Assembly: GCA_030430575.1 (NCBI GenBank)
Contig: JAUIKF010000031.1
Location: 1 to 64,000, forward strand
From: Bacteroidia bacterium
GTDB lineage: Bacteria; Bacteroidota; Bacteroidia; J057
Reading direction: 5' to 3'
Length of the DNA stretch: 64,000 nt
Of the stretch, positions 43,119 to 53,411 are shown piece after piece. The translations under genes were made by a program, and so were the position numbers. The notes under the pieces are model-generated. The model was not told the DNA's origin. It did no database searches and saw nothing but the letters and a program-made list of their open reading frames with translations. Every line of letters starts with the position of its first letter. Within the stretch, counting starts at the first letter, position 1.

Positions 43119-44420
43119 AAAAACTGTATCAGAAGCCAAAAAAGTATCTTCAAAAAATACTTCTCCATTTTTACCCTTTAGCTGCACCTCCTTTACCTCG
43201 CCCATTCCACTAAATCGAATCCTTACGCCCACAACCTTGCCAGCTCCTTTGGTATAGGATTGGGAGAGTGCGAGTTGATCATTGAGAAACACTAAGGCGC
43301 TAAGGTCTTTTAAACTCAATCGAATAGTTTGCCAATCATCAAAATTGGCCCCAAATCGCGAAAGATCTTTTTTATCGCTCGTCAGGTAGACCTCACTAAA
43401 CATGCACCTTATGTCACCTGTGCACCCTGGAATAGACAGCGGGACAATAAAAAGGCCCTGGGAGCAGATCAAGTGTACTTCCGTTTTTTGGCAAGGGTGA
43501 CGGCCACTTTTAAAGGTATTTTTAAGGGTGACCAAAAGCTCCGCATGATCGCTGCTGATTTCTCCAAAATCCTTGATATAGGCATAAGTTAGGTCATGCG
43601 CTTCTGGATTTTGCTCAATATCAGCGATTACAGCTGATGAGATGCCGAGCTTATTTGCCCTAACTAATTCATTTTCATACAGATACCTTGGGGGAGAAGT
43701 GGAATTGATCGTGGCCATCCATCCATCAGTAGGAATGTATAAGTCATGCTCAGCTAGAATGTGGTTGTCCACCACCAATTTTGCCCGATAATACCCTGGA
43801 TAGTAGTAAATAGAGCTTGCTTCATGCCCATCGGGATCCACGTCAAATCGCCTTTTGGGGTCCCAACTTTGTTGGATTTGGTACTGCTTGCCTTTAAAGG
43901 TCCCAACATCATAATGGAACACAACCGTGTTGGGCAAGCCTGTAGTTACAGGCTGACTATAGAAGGTGGCTTCTGAACTAGCTGCCTGCAGCGCCAGTGA
44001 GTTGTCGGGACTGCTCATGGCCAGGACAAAGGCAATGGAGGATACTAACAACAAACTGCCTATCAGGGTGAAGATCAATTTGGGGGATTTTCCTATGAAA
44101 GTCCTTTGGACTTCAGGAGCAGGTGCTGGCGATTCAGTGCTCATTTTTTCACCTGCTACAAAATTTCTCCAGTTTTCATACCCCAAAAACTGAGCAAGGG
44201 CATCCAATGTCGTGGGATTGGGAGATGACTGGTATTGTACCCTTCCCCATACGCGCTTGAGGGTTGTATGACTAAGCTGGATGCCTGTTTCTTCCATCAT
44301 AGCTTCTGATAGCGTCATAAAATCCTTTGTAGACCAGTCGGCAGAAGGGCCCCAACCCAGTTTGTCTTCTATTTTCTGCAAGCAAATGGCTAGCATTTTC
44401 TCATTTGACTTTTGCTCCAT
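43116..44420 (-). CDS. HTH-like membrane protein with extracytoplasmic domain
   Basis: 434 residues. The N-terminal cytoplasmic region (about 1-90: LSEAMMEETGIQLSHTTLKR, TTLDALAQFLGYENW) looks like a helix-turn-helix module found in Bacteroidota signalling proteins. One membrane helix (LIFTLIGSLLLVSSIAFVLA) leads to a beta-rich extracytoplasmic region with a PKD-like part (HYDVGTFKGKQYQI) and a lectin/LamG-like end. It may be a one-component surface sensor. It is divergent from the LamG-like secreted protein gene, a likely functional pair. Confidence 0.65.
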   Translation of the reverse strand: MEQKSNEKMLAICLQKIEDKLGWGPSADWSTKDFMTLSEAMMEETGIQLSHTTLKRVWGRVQYQSSPNPTTLDALAQFLGYENWRNFVAGEKMSTESPAPAPEVQRTFIGKSPKLIFTLIGSLLLVSSIAFVLAMSSPDNSLALQAASSEATFYSQPVTTGLPNTVVFHYDVGTFKGKQYQIQQSWDPKRRFDVDPDGHEASSIYYYPGYYRAKLVVDNHILAEHDLYIPTDGWMATINSTSPPRYLYENELVRANKLGISSAVIADIEQNPEAHDLTYAYIKDFGEISSDHAELLVTLKNTFKSGRHPCQKTEVHLICSQGLFIVPLSIPGCTGDIRCMFSEVYLTSDKKDLSRFGANFDDWQTIRLSLKDLSALVFLNDQLALSQSYTKGAGKVVGVRIRFSGMGEVKEVQLKGKNGEVFFEDTFLASDTVF

Positions 44421-44551
44421 AATATGCTTGTTATCAGCTGGTTAAGGGTTTTGAACAAATTTGAACAAGGATGAATCAGCATGAACAGGTTCTTTGGGAA
44501 AAGGGTGTTTTCTTGTCCACGCATTCACTTATCACCCTTAAATATACAAAG

Positions 44552-45658
44552 ATGAAACAACTATTTTTTGGCGTTTATTTTTTCTTGGGAACCTTCTTCT
44601 GGCTTTCTGCGCAAGTTACTCAAGTGGCATTTGATGATAAGGCCTGGACATATAGCGATGGGGCGGAGTATGCGATTACAGATTATATGGGAAAGGAAGC
44701 ACTGCACCTCAAAAAGGGAAACTTAGTATTACAAGAAGTCGATTTCCAAAATGGAATCATAGAAATGGATATTTGCTTTTCCAGTGATCGAGGCTTTCCG
44801 GGGCTTTATTTTCGAATAGAGAACTCAGAGTCTTCTTTTAACGCCGAAGAATTTTACCTTCGCCCACATCAATCTGGAAACGTTGACGCTTTTCAATACT
44901 CCCCTGTTTTTAATGGTCTATCAGCTTGGCAATTGTACCACGGGCCAGGGTATGGTCAGGCCATTAATTTTCCGTTTAACGCTTGGTTTCACCTCAAATT
45001 CGTCATTAATGACACGCAGGGAGAGATTTATTTTAATGGGGAGTCAAAGCCTTCCTTTTTTATCCCAGAACTAAAACGAGGTATTACCCGAGGAAGTATC
45101 GGCCTTAGGGCAGCATTATCCGAAGTCTATTTTGCCGATTTTTCCTATGAAAAATCGGAGCACCCAACGCTTCTTTCGGCTGCAGTCGAACCCGAAAAAA
45201 TGCCGGAGAATGGAGTAGGGGAGTGGGCTGTTGCTGGTCCTTATGTAGAATCTACATTCGGCAATGAGCTACCCTCTCTCACTCCTTCTTGGAAGCAAGT
45301 TCCTACGGAGGCATCTGGTTTATTGAATATTGCCAAATATGTGGCAAAAAAGGATTCCTTTGCCACATCACTGGTCAAATTGACCATAGACTCGGACGAG
45401 AAGCAATTAAAGGCCATTCACCTTGGCTACAGCGACCGAGTGAAAGTATACTGCAATGGCCAAATGCTTTATGGCGGACAAAATGAGTTTAGGTCAAGGG
45501 ATTATCGCTATTTGGGGACAATAGGCTTTTTTGACACAGTCGTATTGCCTTTGAAGAAAGGAAAAAATGAATTGGTCATCGCGGTGTCTGAAAATTTTGG
45601 GGGATGGGGCATCAAGGCTGCATTTGAAAATATGGAAGGGATCGAAATTATAGAATGA
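44552..45658 (+). CDS. Secreted LamG/concanavalin-like protein
   Basis: 368 residues from ATG 44552, which starts a signal peptide (QLFFGVYFFLGTFFWLSAQ); the longer frame from 44471 lacks one. The first domain (VDFQNGIIEMDICFSSDRGF, FNAWFHLKFVINDTQGEIYF) is a jelly-roll like DUF1080/LamG domains that bind glycans. A second beta domain follows (IHLGYSDRVKVYCNGQMLYG). No catalytic residues recognised. It is divergent from the HTH membrane protein, whose extracytoplasmic end resembles it. Confidence 0.68.
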   Translation: MKQLFFGVYFFLGTFFWLSAQVTQVAFDDKAWTYSDGAEYAITDYMGKEALHLKKGNLVLQEVDFQNGIIEMDICFSSDRGFPGLYFRIENSESSFNAEEFYLRPHQSGNVDAFQYSPVFNGLSAWQLYHGPGYGQAINFPFNAWFHLKFVINDTQGEIYFNGESKPSFFIPELKRGITRGSIGLRAALSEVYFADFSYEKSEHPTLLSAAVEPEKMPENGVGEWAVAGPYVESTFGNELPSLTPSWKQVPTEASGLLNIAKYVAKKDSFATSLVKLTIDSDEKQLKAIHLGYSDRVKVYCNGQMLYGGQNEFRSRDYRYLGTIGFFDTVVLPLKKGKNELVIAVSENFGGWGIKAAFENMEGIEIIE

Positions 45659-45729
45659 TTCATTAAGTGATTATTGCTTGAAGAGATTTAAGAAGGGTTG
45701 AAAATAGTTGGCCACTCGTCAACTGTTTC

Positions 45730-45773
45730 ACTTGTGGCATCTCCGTATGGATTTCATGCGGAGATTCACAAGT
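45730..45773 (+). terminator. Strong hairpin with U-rich tail after the LamG-like gene
   Basis: ACTTGTG/CACAAGT, ATCTCCG/CGGAGAT and an inner 4-bp stem give about 18 pairs with one small internal loop. TTTCTAATTTTTCT follows, so it can act as a terminator, 72 bp after the stop. Confidence 0.7.
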
Positions 45774-45813
45774 TTCTAATTTTTCTTTCGCAAAGCCTCT
45801 AGAAAAATTAGAA
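45774..45813 (+). repeat. Second hairpin, 13-bp arms, before the S8-like gene
   Basis: TTCTAATTTTTCT (45774-45786) pairs perfectly with AGAAAAATTAGAA (45801-45813). It follows the previous hairpin without a gap and ends 12 bp before the candidate -7 box. Confidence 0.7.
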
Positions 45814-45824
45814 TGAAGGCTGTC

Positions 45825-45832
45825 TACCTTTG
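45825..45832 (+). promoter_or_regulatory. Candidate -7 box TACCTTTG for the S8-like gene
   Basis: TACCTTTG matches TAnnTTTG and lies 34 bp before ATG 45866. Confidence 0.4.
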
Positions 45833-45865
45833 ATTCGCTACCAAATAAGTATTACTTTTCTGGCT

Positions 45866-48800
45866 ATGTTGAATCGAATTTTGACTCTCCTTAGCTTATT
45901 GCTGTTTCCACTTCTTTCTTTTTCCCAAGTGCCAAAACTGTTACTAAAGACAGGAGTCGTAACTCCAGAAGTCAGGACGGATTGGCCGCCGACTGAAAAA
46001 GCCCATCAGGGCTATTTCTTTCGCCTCATACAATTCCACGAATTGCCATATAAGGCAGAAAAGCAAAAGCTTTCTGAAGCAGGTGTGACCCTCATGGATT
46101 ACCTGCCTCACTATGCCTTTTTTGCCGCCATAGATTCAGATGCCCCACTCGATTGGCAATCGTTGGGAGTAAGGTCCATCATGAATATCCCTTCCTCTTG
46201 GAAGGTTCATGAAGACTTGGCGGATCAGGATGAATTACTTATTTCCTATCACCGTGTCCTGGAAGCAGATCCTGTGATAGCCGAAATAATGGCTCTGGGG
46301 GCGGTGATCACCCATCGAAACGACTTTACTCAATTGCTAGGGGTTCGCATTTCTCCTAACAAAATCTCCACCTTGGCAGCTTTGCCATTTATCAACTATA
46401 TAGAGGCCATGCCTCCGCCGCCTGTTGAGGAGCGGCAACACTTCCGAACGGGTTCTCGGTCCAATTATCTTGCGGAGACTTATGGGTTTGATGGCTCGGG
46501 ATTAGTACTTGCTGTGGCCGAAGGGCGAGTACATCCGCCCTTGATAGATTTACATAACCGACTGGATGTGTCTTATCACCCCAGCACCACATCGGCAGGT
46601 CACGCTACTTCGGTAGCCCAGTTTATGGCCGGCGCAGGTAATGAAAACCCGCTTCATAGAGGCATGGCCTATGGGGCAGATGTGATTAGTTATTCATTTT
46701 CTATTTGGGGAAATGCGCCTACCCTTTATGCGAATCCAGGTTTGCGCGTCAGTAACCAGTCCTGGGGTTCCGGGTGTAATTCTGGCTATAATAATGACGC
46801 CCGTACCGTAGATATCACTATTCGCAATCTGCCGCATTTTATGATGGTTTTTTCTACGGGAAATAGCCAAGGGAGTAATTGTGGATATGGAGCGGGGCAT
46901 GGATGGGGAACGATCACAGGTGGGGTAAAAACGGGGAAAAATGTCATGGCTGTGGGTGCCCTCACACGTTACGATCAAGTGACGGGATTCAGCAGTTTTG
47001 GACCAGCTACTGATGGCCGAATTAAACCTGATATCAGTACGATAGGGGAGGGAGGGACTTCATTTGCTTCCCCTACACTTGCAGGGGTTTATGCACAACT
47101 TCATCAAGCTTTTATGGTTCATAATTCAGGTGATGAACCCCCTTCTGGGCTTGTCAAGGCCATTTTGCAAAATACAGCCGATGAAATCGGCAACCCAGGC
47201 CCCGATTTCATGCATGGGTATGGAAAAGCCAATGCCCGAAAGGCATATCGGGTGATCAACGAGGGCACTTGGTTGGAAGATTCTATTACTAATGGGCAAT
47301 TACGGACGCACTCTTTTAATGTCCCAACTGGGACAAAGGAGGTTAAAGTGATGGTCTATTGGACTGATGCTGCGGGGGCGGCCAATGCCTCCAAGGCACT
47401 TGTCAATAACCTGGACATGACCCTGGTTTCGCCTGGAGGAAGTTCGACCTGGCTGCCTTGGGTCCTCGACCCTACGCCCGATAGCCTTACCCTGAATAAT
47501 CACGCGATCAGGGCTGTAGATACCTTGAACAACATGGAACAAGTGACCCTCAAGAACCCAACTACAGGCACTTGGCAGATTCGTGTAAATGGAACCGAAG
47601 TACCTGTGGGGCCACAGGTTTTTTATGTAGTAACCCAAACCTATCAGGATGAACTCGTACTTACCTATCCTTTAGGAAGCGAAGGCTTTGTGCCTGGGGA
47701 AAAAGAAATCATCCGATGGGATGCTACAGGCGCAGGGGCTTTTGACCTGGAATATTCCTTGAATGGAGGCCAGACTTGGCAGCCAATAGCTGCAGGGATC
47801 GCTGATTCTCTGCGGTATTATGAATGGACAATTCCCGATACGTTGAAAGGAAATGTTCAGGTAAGGGTCAAGAGCGGGACAATGAGTGATACCAGTGATG
47901 ATTTTACCATATCAGCTTTACCCACCAATGTCTCAGTTCTTTGGGCTTGTGATGATTCCATCAAACTGGTGTGGGATTCTGTGGCAGGTGCCACGGGGTA
48001 TAGAATTACGCAGTTGGGGGCATTATATATGGATTCGATAGAAACAGTTACCAACCCAGAAGTGATACTGCACAATCTGAGTACGACCGATACCCTGTGG
48101 TTTGCAGTACAGGCGCTAGGAGCTGACGATGCCATAAGTAGAAGGACCATTGCTATTCGGAAAAACCCTGGGAATTTCAATTGTTATATGGTCAATACTT
48201 CAGCAGAGGAAGTCATTTCCCACCCTTCTGGTTATATACCTGATTGCCACATTGGCCCCATGAAACCTCTTGGGGTAAAGATTCGAAATGTGGGGGTGAG
48301 CGCTGTTTCGAATGTATTGGTGCGCTATCGGATCAATGGTGGCCCTGTAACTTCTGGAACCCTTTCTCAGACCATTCCTTCTGGAGGGACAGCCGACTAT
48401 TATTTCTCTGCCCCACTCAACCTTTCCTTTGTTGGTAATTATTCCATACAAGTCTGGACAGATATGGTAGGAGATCCTATCAATCAAGACGATACAACAG
48501 AATTGACGCTTGTTGTATATCCAGGACAAACCATTACCCCCAATTATATCCAAGACTTCGATACCTTCACCAATTGCTCTTCAGCATGGGGGTGCTGGGA
48601 TATCTCCTGTCCCCTAAGTGCGGGTTGGTTCAATGTGCCCAACATAACGGGAGATAGCATTGATTTCCGCACCCATAATGGTGGGACAGGCTCAGCCAAT
48701 ACTGGCCCTTCCAATGACCATACACAAGGAAGCAGTAGTGGAAAATACCTATACCTTGAAACCTCAGGCAATGGAGGCTCAGGCTGTCGAAATCAGCTAG

Positions 48801-50335
48801 CCTATCTGCATTCCCCATGCATTGACTTAGCCAATACCCATCGACCCACCCTCAGTTTCTGGCGACATATGCGTGGCTCCTCGATTGGCGAATTGCATAT
48901 TGATGTGCTGTCAAACGGACAGTGGGTAGAAGATCTGATTCCTGCTGTTTCAGGTAATCAAGGGAATATGTGGATACAGGACACAGCCGACCTTTCTGCT
49001 TTTATTGGAGAAACAATTGTGATTCGTTTTCGAGCTACCACAGGCAACGGATTTACAGGGGATCTGGCAATTGATGATATCCAAATTACAACCTTACCGC
49101 TCTCAGACTTTTCCGCCAACCGTCAAGATATTTGTCCTAATGATGCAGTTCAATTCACCGATTCTTCCTTTCATGTCGTCTCACGTCAGTGGCAATTCTT
49201 GCCCAATACCGTTGTCTATACAGGAGGGACAACCCCTAATAGTAAAGATCCCATTGTGCTTTTCACTCAACCAGGCCTCTATACGGTGACCCTTATCAAT
49301 ACCAATGCAACAGGCAAAGACTCACTGATTAGAACGGCATATATTGATGCGGGGCCCCATTTGCTCACCCTTACGACCGACGATCCTGATAATATTGTTT
49401 GTGCAGGCGATAGTCTTACCTTGACAGCATCCTCTATTGGACAGACGACTATTTTTAAGCAAAATGGTGCTGTATTGCAAAACGGCCCGCTAAACACCCT
49501 CGTGATCCCGAATCTTACTGCTTCAAGTATTTTCACGGCGGTAGGGACTCTGTATCCAGGATGCTTGACCACTGAGCCAGCGGTTTTCATTACTGTCAAT
49601 GATCCACAGGTTTCCATCACCCCACCTGATTCTGTCGAGGCATGTCAGGGAGACAGTATTTTGCTAAATGCCGATCTCGGTTTTGTCTCTTATCATTGGA
49701 GTAATGGGCAAACTACTCAAAACATTTATGCAAACGCCTCAGGCCACTATACAGTCACAGCGACCGACGGAGCAGGGTGCCAAGCCATATCTGACAGTGT
49801 AGCTGTTCTCATTTTCTCAACTCCTGGAATGCCTTCTGTCAGTGGTCCTTCAATGGTCTTTCTACAAGCCACAGATACTTTCTCCATCACAGGTCAGAGT
49901 GGCTCCACCTATCAATGGGGAGGCCCTCCATCAGTCACCCTGTCAGCAAATGCCGATACGGTTTTTGCCACATGGGGCGCATTAGGGCCACAAATCATAT
50001 GGGGCATAGAAACCTCTTCTCAAGGATGTAAAGGTGACACATTTTTTATTCAAGTAATTGTAGATGAAATGGTGGGTATAGGTAAGGAAATAGCTTCTTT
50101 CTCTTATGTGCTTTATCCAAATCCTACGGATGATAAAATATTTATCAAGCTTGATTCCCCCCCTAAAGAGGGAGCTTTATACTCCCTATATGATGCAAAA
50201 GGAAGGCTTGTCAAAGAGATCGTGAGCCAGGAATCTAAAACCCCAATAGATTTACATGAACTGGCTTCAGGCATGTATTTGTTGGAAATTCGAGTAGGGG
50301 AGGAGAGGGCTTGGGAAAAGGTGTGGGTAAGGTGA
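45866..50335 (+). CDS. Giant S8 (subtilisin-like) T9SS-exported protein, catalytic Asp replaced by Glu
   Basis: 1489 residues from ATG 45866, which opens a signal peptide (LTLLSLLLFPLLSFSQ). The S8 domain (about 190-475) keeps His in SAGHATSVAQFMAG, the oxyanion Asn in FSTGNSQGSNCG and Ser in GGTSFASPTLAG. The segment that normally holds the catalytic Asp reads GLVLAVAEGR, with Glu. Then follow a P-domain-like region, Fn3- and CARDB-like domains, a MAM/jelly-roll domain (about 900-1080), PKD- and Ig-like repeats, and a type A T9SS sorting domain (YVLYPNPTDDKIFI...GMYLLEIRVG). It is predicted to be surface-bound or released. The Glu may weaken or abolish proteolysis. Confidence 0.85.
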   Translation: MLNRILTLLSLLLFPLLSFSQVPKLLLKTGVVTPEVRTDWPPTEKAHQGYFFRLIQFHELPYKAEKQKLSEAGVTLMDYLPHYAFFAAIDSDAPLDWQSLGVRSIMNIPSSWKVHEDLADQDELLISYHRVLEADPVIAEIMALGAVITHRNDFTQLLGVRISPNKISTLAALPFINYIEAMPPPPVEERQHFRTGSRSNYLAETYGFDGSGLVLAVAEGRVHPPLIDLHNRLDVSYHPSTTSAGHATSVAQFMAGAGNENPLHRGMAYGADVISYSFSIWGNAPTLYANPGLRVSNQSWGSGCNSGYNNDARTVDITIRNLPHFMMVFSTGNSQGSNCGYGAGHGWGTITGGVKTGKNVMAVGALTRYDQVTGFSSFGPATDGRIKPDISTIGEGGTSFASPTLAGVYAQLHQAFMVHNSGDEPPSGLVKAILQNTADEIGNPGPDFMHGYGKANARKAYRVINEGTWLEDSITNGQLRTHSFNVPTGTKEVKVMVYWTDAAGAANASKALVNNLDMTLVSPGGSSTWLPWVLDPTPDSLTLNNHAIRAVDTLNNMEQVTLKNPTTGTWQIRVNGTEVPVGPQVFYVVTQTYQDELVLTYPLGSEGFVPGEKEIIRWDATGAGAFDLEYSLNGGQTWQPIAAGIADSLRYYEWTIPDTLKGNVQVRVKSGTMSDTSDDFTISALPTNVSVLWACDDSIKLVWDSVAGATGYRITQLGALYMDSIETVTNPEVILHNLSTTDTLWFAVQALGADDAISRRTIAIRKNPGNFNCYMVNTSAEEVISHPSGYIPDCHIGPMKPLGVKIRNVGVSAVSNVLVRYRINGGPVTSGTLSQTIPSGGTADYYFSAPLNLSFVGNYSIQVWTDMVGDPINQDDTTELTLVVYPGQTITPNYIQDFDTFTNCSSAWGCWDISCPLSAGWFNVPNITGDSIDFRTHNGGTGSANTGPSNDHTQGSSSGKYLYLETSGNGGSGCRNQLAYLHSPCIDLANTHRPTLSFWRHMRGSSIGELHIDVLSNGQWVEDLIPAVSGNQGNMWIQDTADLSAFIGETIVIRFRATTGNGFTGDLAIDDIQITTLPLSDFSANRQDICPNDAVQFTDSSFHVVSRQWQFLPNTVVYTGGTTPNSKDPIVLFTQPGLYTVTLINTNATGKDSLIRTAYIDAGPHLLTLTTDDPDNIVCAGDSLTLTASSIGQTTIFKQNGAVLQNGPLNTLVIPNLTASSIFTAVGTLYPGCLTTEPAVFITVNDPQVSITPPDSVEACQGDSILLNADLGFVSYHWSNGQTTQNIYANASGHYTVTATDGAGCQAISDSVAVLIFSTPGMPSVSGPSMVFLQATDTFSITGQSGSTYQWGGPPSVTLSANADTVFATWGALGPQIIWGIETSSQGCKGDTFFIQVIVDEMVGIGKEIASFSYVLYPNPTDDKIFIKLDSPPKEGALYSLYDAKGRLVKEIVSQESKTPIDLHELASGMYLLEIRVGEERAWEKVWVR

Positions 50336-50446
50336 AATTGAAAGAGTTGCTGCCTTCTGCCTGATTATATGGGGGTAGTCAGCTCTGTAGTACATACCAG
50401 TAAACCCCATAGACTGGAAAATATATACAAGATTCAGAAAAATCTA

Positions 50447-50472
50447 TACAGCACACCATTGGGTGTGCTGTA
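50447..50472. terminator. Hairpin TACAGCACACC/GGTGTGCTGTA
   Basis: A perfect 11-bp stem with an ATTG loop lies in the 308-bp gap between the S8-like gene and the convergent T9SS gene. The minus strand continues TAGATTTTTC. A second small stem, TTTCGATC/GATCGAAA, lies at 50596-50623. The rest of the gap is AT-rich with no gene that I can support. Confidence 0.6.
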
Positions 50473-50643
50473 GCATTGATGGATAATAAACGCACCGAAT
50501 AAAATGCAATTATTATCTAGAATTTATCTGTATGTATTGCTCCTCTGGGCCCTTTACTTTTTTTGCCCTATAATTTATATTATGTTAAATAATACTTTCG
50601 ATCAGAAGCTACTCCGATCGAAATGATAACTTGGATTTTACTT

Positions 50644-51894
50644 TTATATAATGCTAATCTTCCTTTGCACTACTTGATCTCCCAGCAATAGCTTTAGGTA
50701 ATAAATGCCTGTAGGCAAAGCTGAGACATCTAACGCATAACTTTCACTAGTTAAGTTTCCTTTAGACAACACCTCTTTTCCTGTCATATCAAATAACCAG
50801 ATGGAATTTATCTTTTCAGGCACCTGAGCAGTTTCTATCCTCAATTCGTCGACTGTTGGATTGGGATATATCCTGACATTTACTGTCTGGAGTGGTTGAA
50901 GCGCTGTTGGGTGTAAGCCAAAATGCGCGGTTGCAAAAGCGGAGTTGTCAATCTCCAATTCTCTCAGGCCATTATTTGTCACTATTGTGCGCAAACTATC
51001 AGTTATGGTATTATAGATAGTCAAATCATTCAAGCCTGACCCTACAGGAGATTGGAGAAAAACAAAAGTCTGGGATTCCTGATCATAACAGGAGGTGCCT
51101 AAAGTAATCCCACTCCGATCATCACTTAGGTACCTCAAATGGCTGTATATGCCAGTGGAAGTGTTGATTTCAACCAATTCTATTCGACCATTGTTCCAAT
51201 CAAGATGAAGGGCGTATAGAATATCACTCTTTATATCATATTGCAACTCCCAAATGGGACTAGCAATGGAAGTAGTAAAGTCATCTATTACCTGTCCAGT
51301 AGCAGCTTTCACCATGAATAGACGCCGATAATTCATGGTGTTCCGTCCTGTAAAGAAAAAAATGCCCCTTTCAGGATCAAATGCAGTTTGAGCGTGATTA
51401 GATGTATAGATAAATTCAGCCACCCCTTGAATGTGGCGTTCGCTGATTACTTTACCCGTTTGGTGATTAATGCTTGAGATATAGACTTTAGCAGTCGCAC
51501 TATCATAGCGTAGTCCATAAATCTTTCTCCTACGCATATCATATTGCAATCCATATATGCGGTCCCTACTATCGGTGACAGTGGTTGAAAGCGTAGCACC
51601 AGTCATCACGTCGATACGATTGAAATTGTATTTATGATTGGATGAGATGGATTCTCCACTCAAAAAAAGGTAGCTTTTGTTCGCTTGGTCAAAAACCGAG
51701 GAATAACTTGAAGTAAATTGGGGAGCAGGATGAGCTAATGAGTCTAATGCATTGAGGGATGCAGTTTGCAGATCAACCTTGCCAAACTTAATCGGGCTGT
51801 TAAATGATACGGCATACAAATCAAAGTTTTGGGAAAAAACCTGTGTGTAAATCGCAAAAAAGAAGAGGGAAATGGTAATAAATGAATTTTTCAT
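50644..51894 (-). CDS. T9SS-exported beta-propeller-like protein
   Basis: 416 residues with a signal peptide (FITISLFFFAIYTQVFSQ). The body has repeated short beta-units of the form RIYGLQYDMRRRKIYGLRYD and ELQYDIKSDILYALHLD, suggesting a propeller. The C-terminus is a type A T9SS sorting domain (VRIYPNPTVDELRI...GIYYLKLLLGDQVVQRKISI). Function unknown; export to the cell surface or medium is the safe prediction. Confidence 0.75.
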   Translation of the reverse strand: MKNSFITISLFFFAIYTQVFSQNFDLYAVSFNSPIKFGKVDLQTASLNALDSLAHPAPQFTSSYSSVFDQANKSYLFLSGESISSNHKYNFNRIDVMTGATLSTTVTDSRDRIYGLQYDMRRRKIYGLRYDSATAKVYISSINHQTGKVISERHIQGVAEFIYTSNHAQTAFDPERGIFFFTGRNTMNYRRLFMVKAATGQVIDDFTTSIASPIWELQYDIKSDILYALHLDWNNGRIELVEINTSTGIYSHLRYLSDDRSGITLGTSCYDQESQTFVFLQSPVGSGLNDLTIYNTITDSLRTIVTNNGLRELEIDNSAFATAHFGLHPTALQPLQTVNVRIYPNPTVDELRIETAQVPEKINSIWLFDMTGKEVLSKGNLTSESYALDVSALPTGIYYLKLLLGDQVVQRKISII

Positions 51895-51976
51895 ATTAGG
51901 TTGGTTTAATTAATGTAATCAATTTACACCTTAAACCATTTTATTCCAACCTTTCTTGTAAGAATCATCCAGTCCC

Positions 51977-53314
51977 CTACCCTATTTGCCATCCCCCAAA
52001 ATCCGCCGAAGACATCATCAGCAGTACATCATTCCCTGTCAGCGCTTTCTTAATGGTTTTATCCAAATCATCCACTTCATTCAAATATTTCACCTTTTTA
52101 TCCCCAAATGCACTAGTAATTTCTTTCCCTGTAATCGGCTCCATCCGCTTCTTTTCAAAGGTGCTCTCCTGAATAAACACTACTTTGGTATCTGCAGGTT
52201 TTAGCGCATTTTTATAGTGTGGAAGAAATTGCTTATTGAGGCTGCTAAATGTGTGCAATTCAACACAAGCTACCAGATTTTTGTCAGGATATAATTCTCG
52301 TACTGCTTCTACGGTTGCTTTTACTTTGATAGGCGCATGAGCAAAGTCTTTGAATATCAGCATCTTATCATCTCGGTAGACTTCTTCCAGGCGAGACTTT
52401 GCTCCTTCGAAAGTGGAGATATGTTGAAAAAACTCGCTCTCCCCTACCCCAAGCAAAAAGCACACTTTTTGCGCAGCGGCAATATTGTCCATATTGTGCT
52501 TGCCGATGACCGCCATCTTATAACGCTCCCCTTTTGCCTTAATACGAAACTTTCCCTGCTTTACCTTATAATCTGGGGTTTTAAATGTCTCTGCAAAATG
52601 GAGGTCGTTGTTTAAGCTTTTGACCAATGGCGTGACATCGGGATCATCTCCGCGATAGATTACCGTCCCTCCTTTCGGAATCGCATCTACCAGGCTGGCA
52701 AATGCGTCAATATATTCCATCTCAGAGGGGAATACATTGATATGATCCCATGAAATACCCGTAATAACGGCAACATGTGGCTTATAAAGCAAAAATTTTG
52801 GCCTCATGTCGAGCTTTGAAGCAAGGTATTCATCGCCTTCGGCGATGAGAATCGGCGCATCTTTTGTCAGCTTGACAGGATTGTCGAATCCTGGGACTTG
52901 CGCCCCAACCAAATAATCAAATTTTTTCCCTACCCCATTTAGCACATGCATGATCATTGAGGTAACCGTCGTTTTTCCATAACTTCCCGCTACGACTATG
53001 CGGTGTTTATGCTGCGACTGCTGGTAAATAAATTCTGGGAAGGAATAAATAGGCAATCCTAGCTCCTTGGCACGGATCAACTCGGGATTATCTTCAAAGG
53101 CATGCATGCCAAGAATGATGGCATCGAGGTCCTTGGTGATGCGGTCGGCATCCCAACCTTCGGCCTTGGGAAGAATACCTGCTGCTGCTAGCCTGGATCG
53201 GGCTGGGTCAAAAATACGATCATCAGAACCGCTCACTTCATACTCGCCCTGGTGGAGTGCTATGGCCAAGCTGTGCATGACACTTCCTCCAATGGCGATA
53301 AAATGTATTTTCAT
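51977..53314 (-). CDS. mpl: UDP-N-acetylmuramate:L-Ala-gamma-D-Glu-meso-DAP ligase
   Basis: 445 residues from MKIHFIAIGGSVMHSLAIAL (the longer in-frame start has no support). It is a Mur ligase of the Mpl branch: the N-terminal Rossmann domain, ATP-binding VVAGSYGKTTVTSMI, ISWDHINVF in the central domain, and FKDFAHAPIKVKATVEA in the C-terminal domain. Mpl attaches recycled murein tripeptide to UDP-MurNAc, linking turnover to wall synthesis. The length and motifs are complete. It is divergent from the otsAB fusion across 97 bp. Confidence 0.9.
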   Translation of the reverse strand: MKIHFIAIGGSVMHSLAIALHQGEYEVSGSDDRIFDPARSRLAAAGILPKAEGWDADRITKDLDAIILGMHAFEDNPELIRAKELGLPIYSFPEFIYQQSQHKHRIVVAGSYGKTTVTSMIMHVLNGVGKKFDYLVGAQVPGFDNPVKLTKDAPILIAEGDEYLASKLDMRPKFLLYKPHVAVITGISWDHINVFPSEMEYIDAFASLVDAIPKGGTVIYRGDDPDVTPLVKSLNNDLHFAETFKTPDYKVKQGKFRIKAKGERYKMAVIGKHNMDNIAAAQKVCFLLGVGESEFFQHISTFEGAKSRLEEVYRDDKMLIFKDFAHAPIKVKATVEAVRELYPDKNLVACVELHTFSSLNKQFLPHYKNALKPADTKVVFIQESTFEKKRMEPITGKEITSAFGDKKVKYLNEVDDLDKTIKKALTGNDVLLMMSSADFGGWQIG

Positions 53315-53411
53315 TTGGTTTTTTTGTAATGTTGTCAAGCTAATTGAACAGTTCAAAAGTAACGATTATTCGTTTAATGACAACCCAGCCACCCCATTTG
53401 CTACTGAATCC

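Noticed and set aside
52986-53411. N-terminal extension of the trehalose synthase frame
   Set aside because: It overlaps mpl on the other strand and lacks any GT20 feature before ATG 53412.
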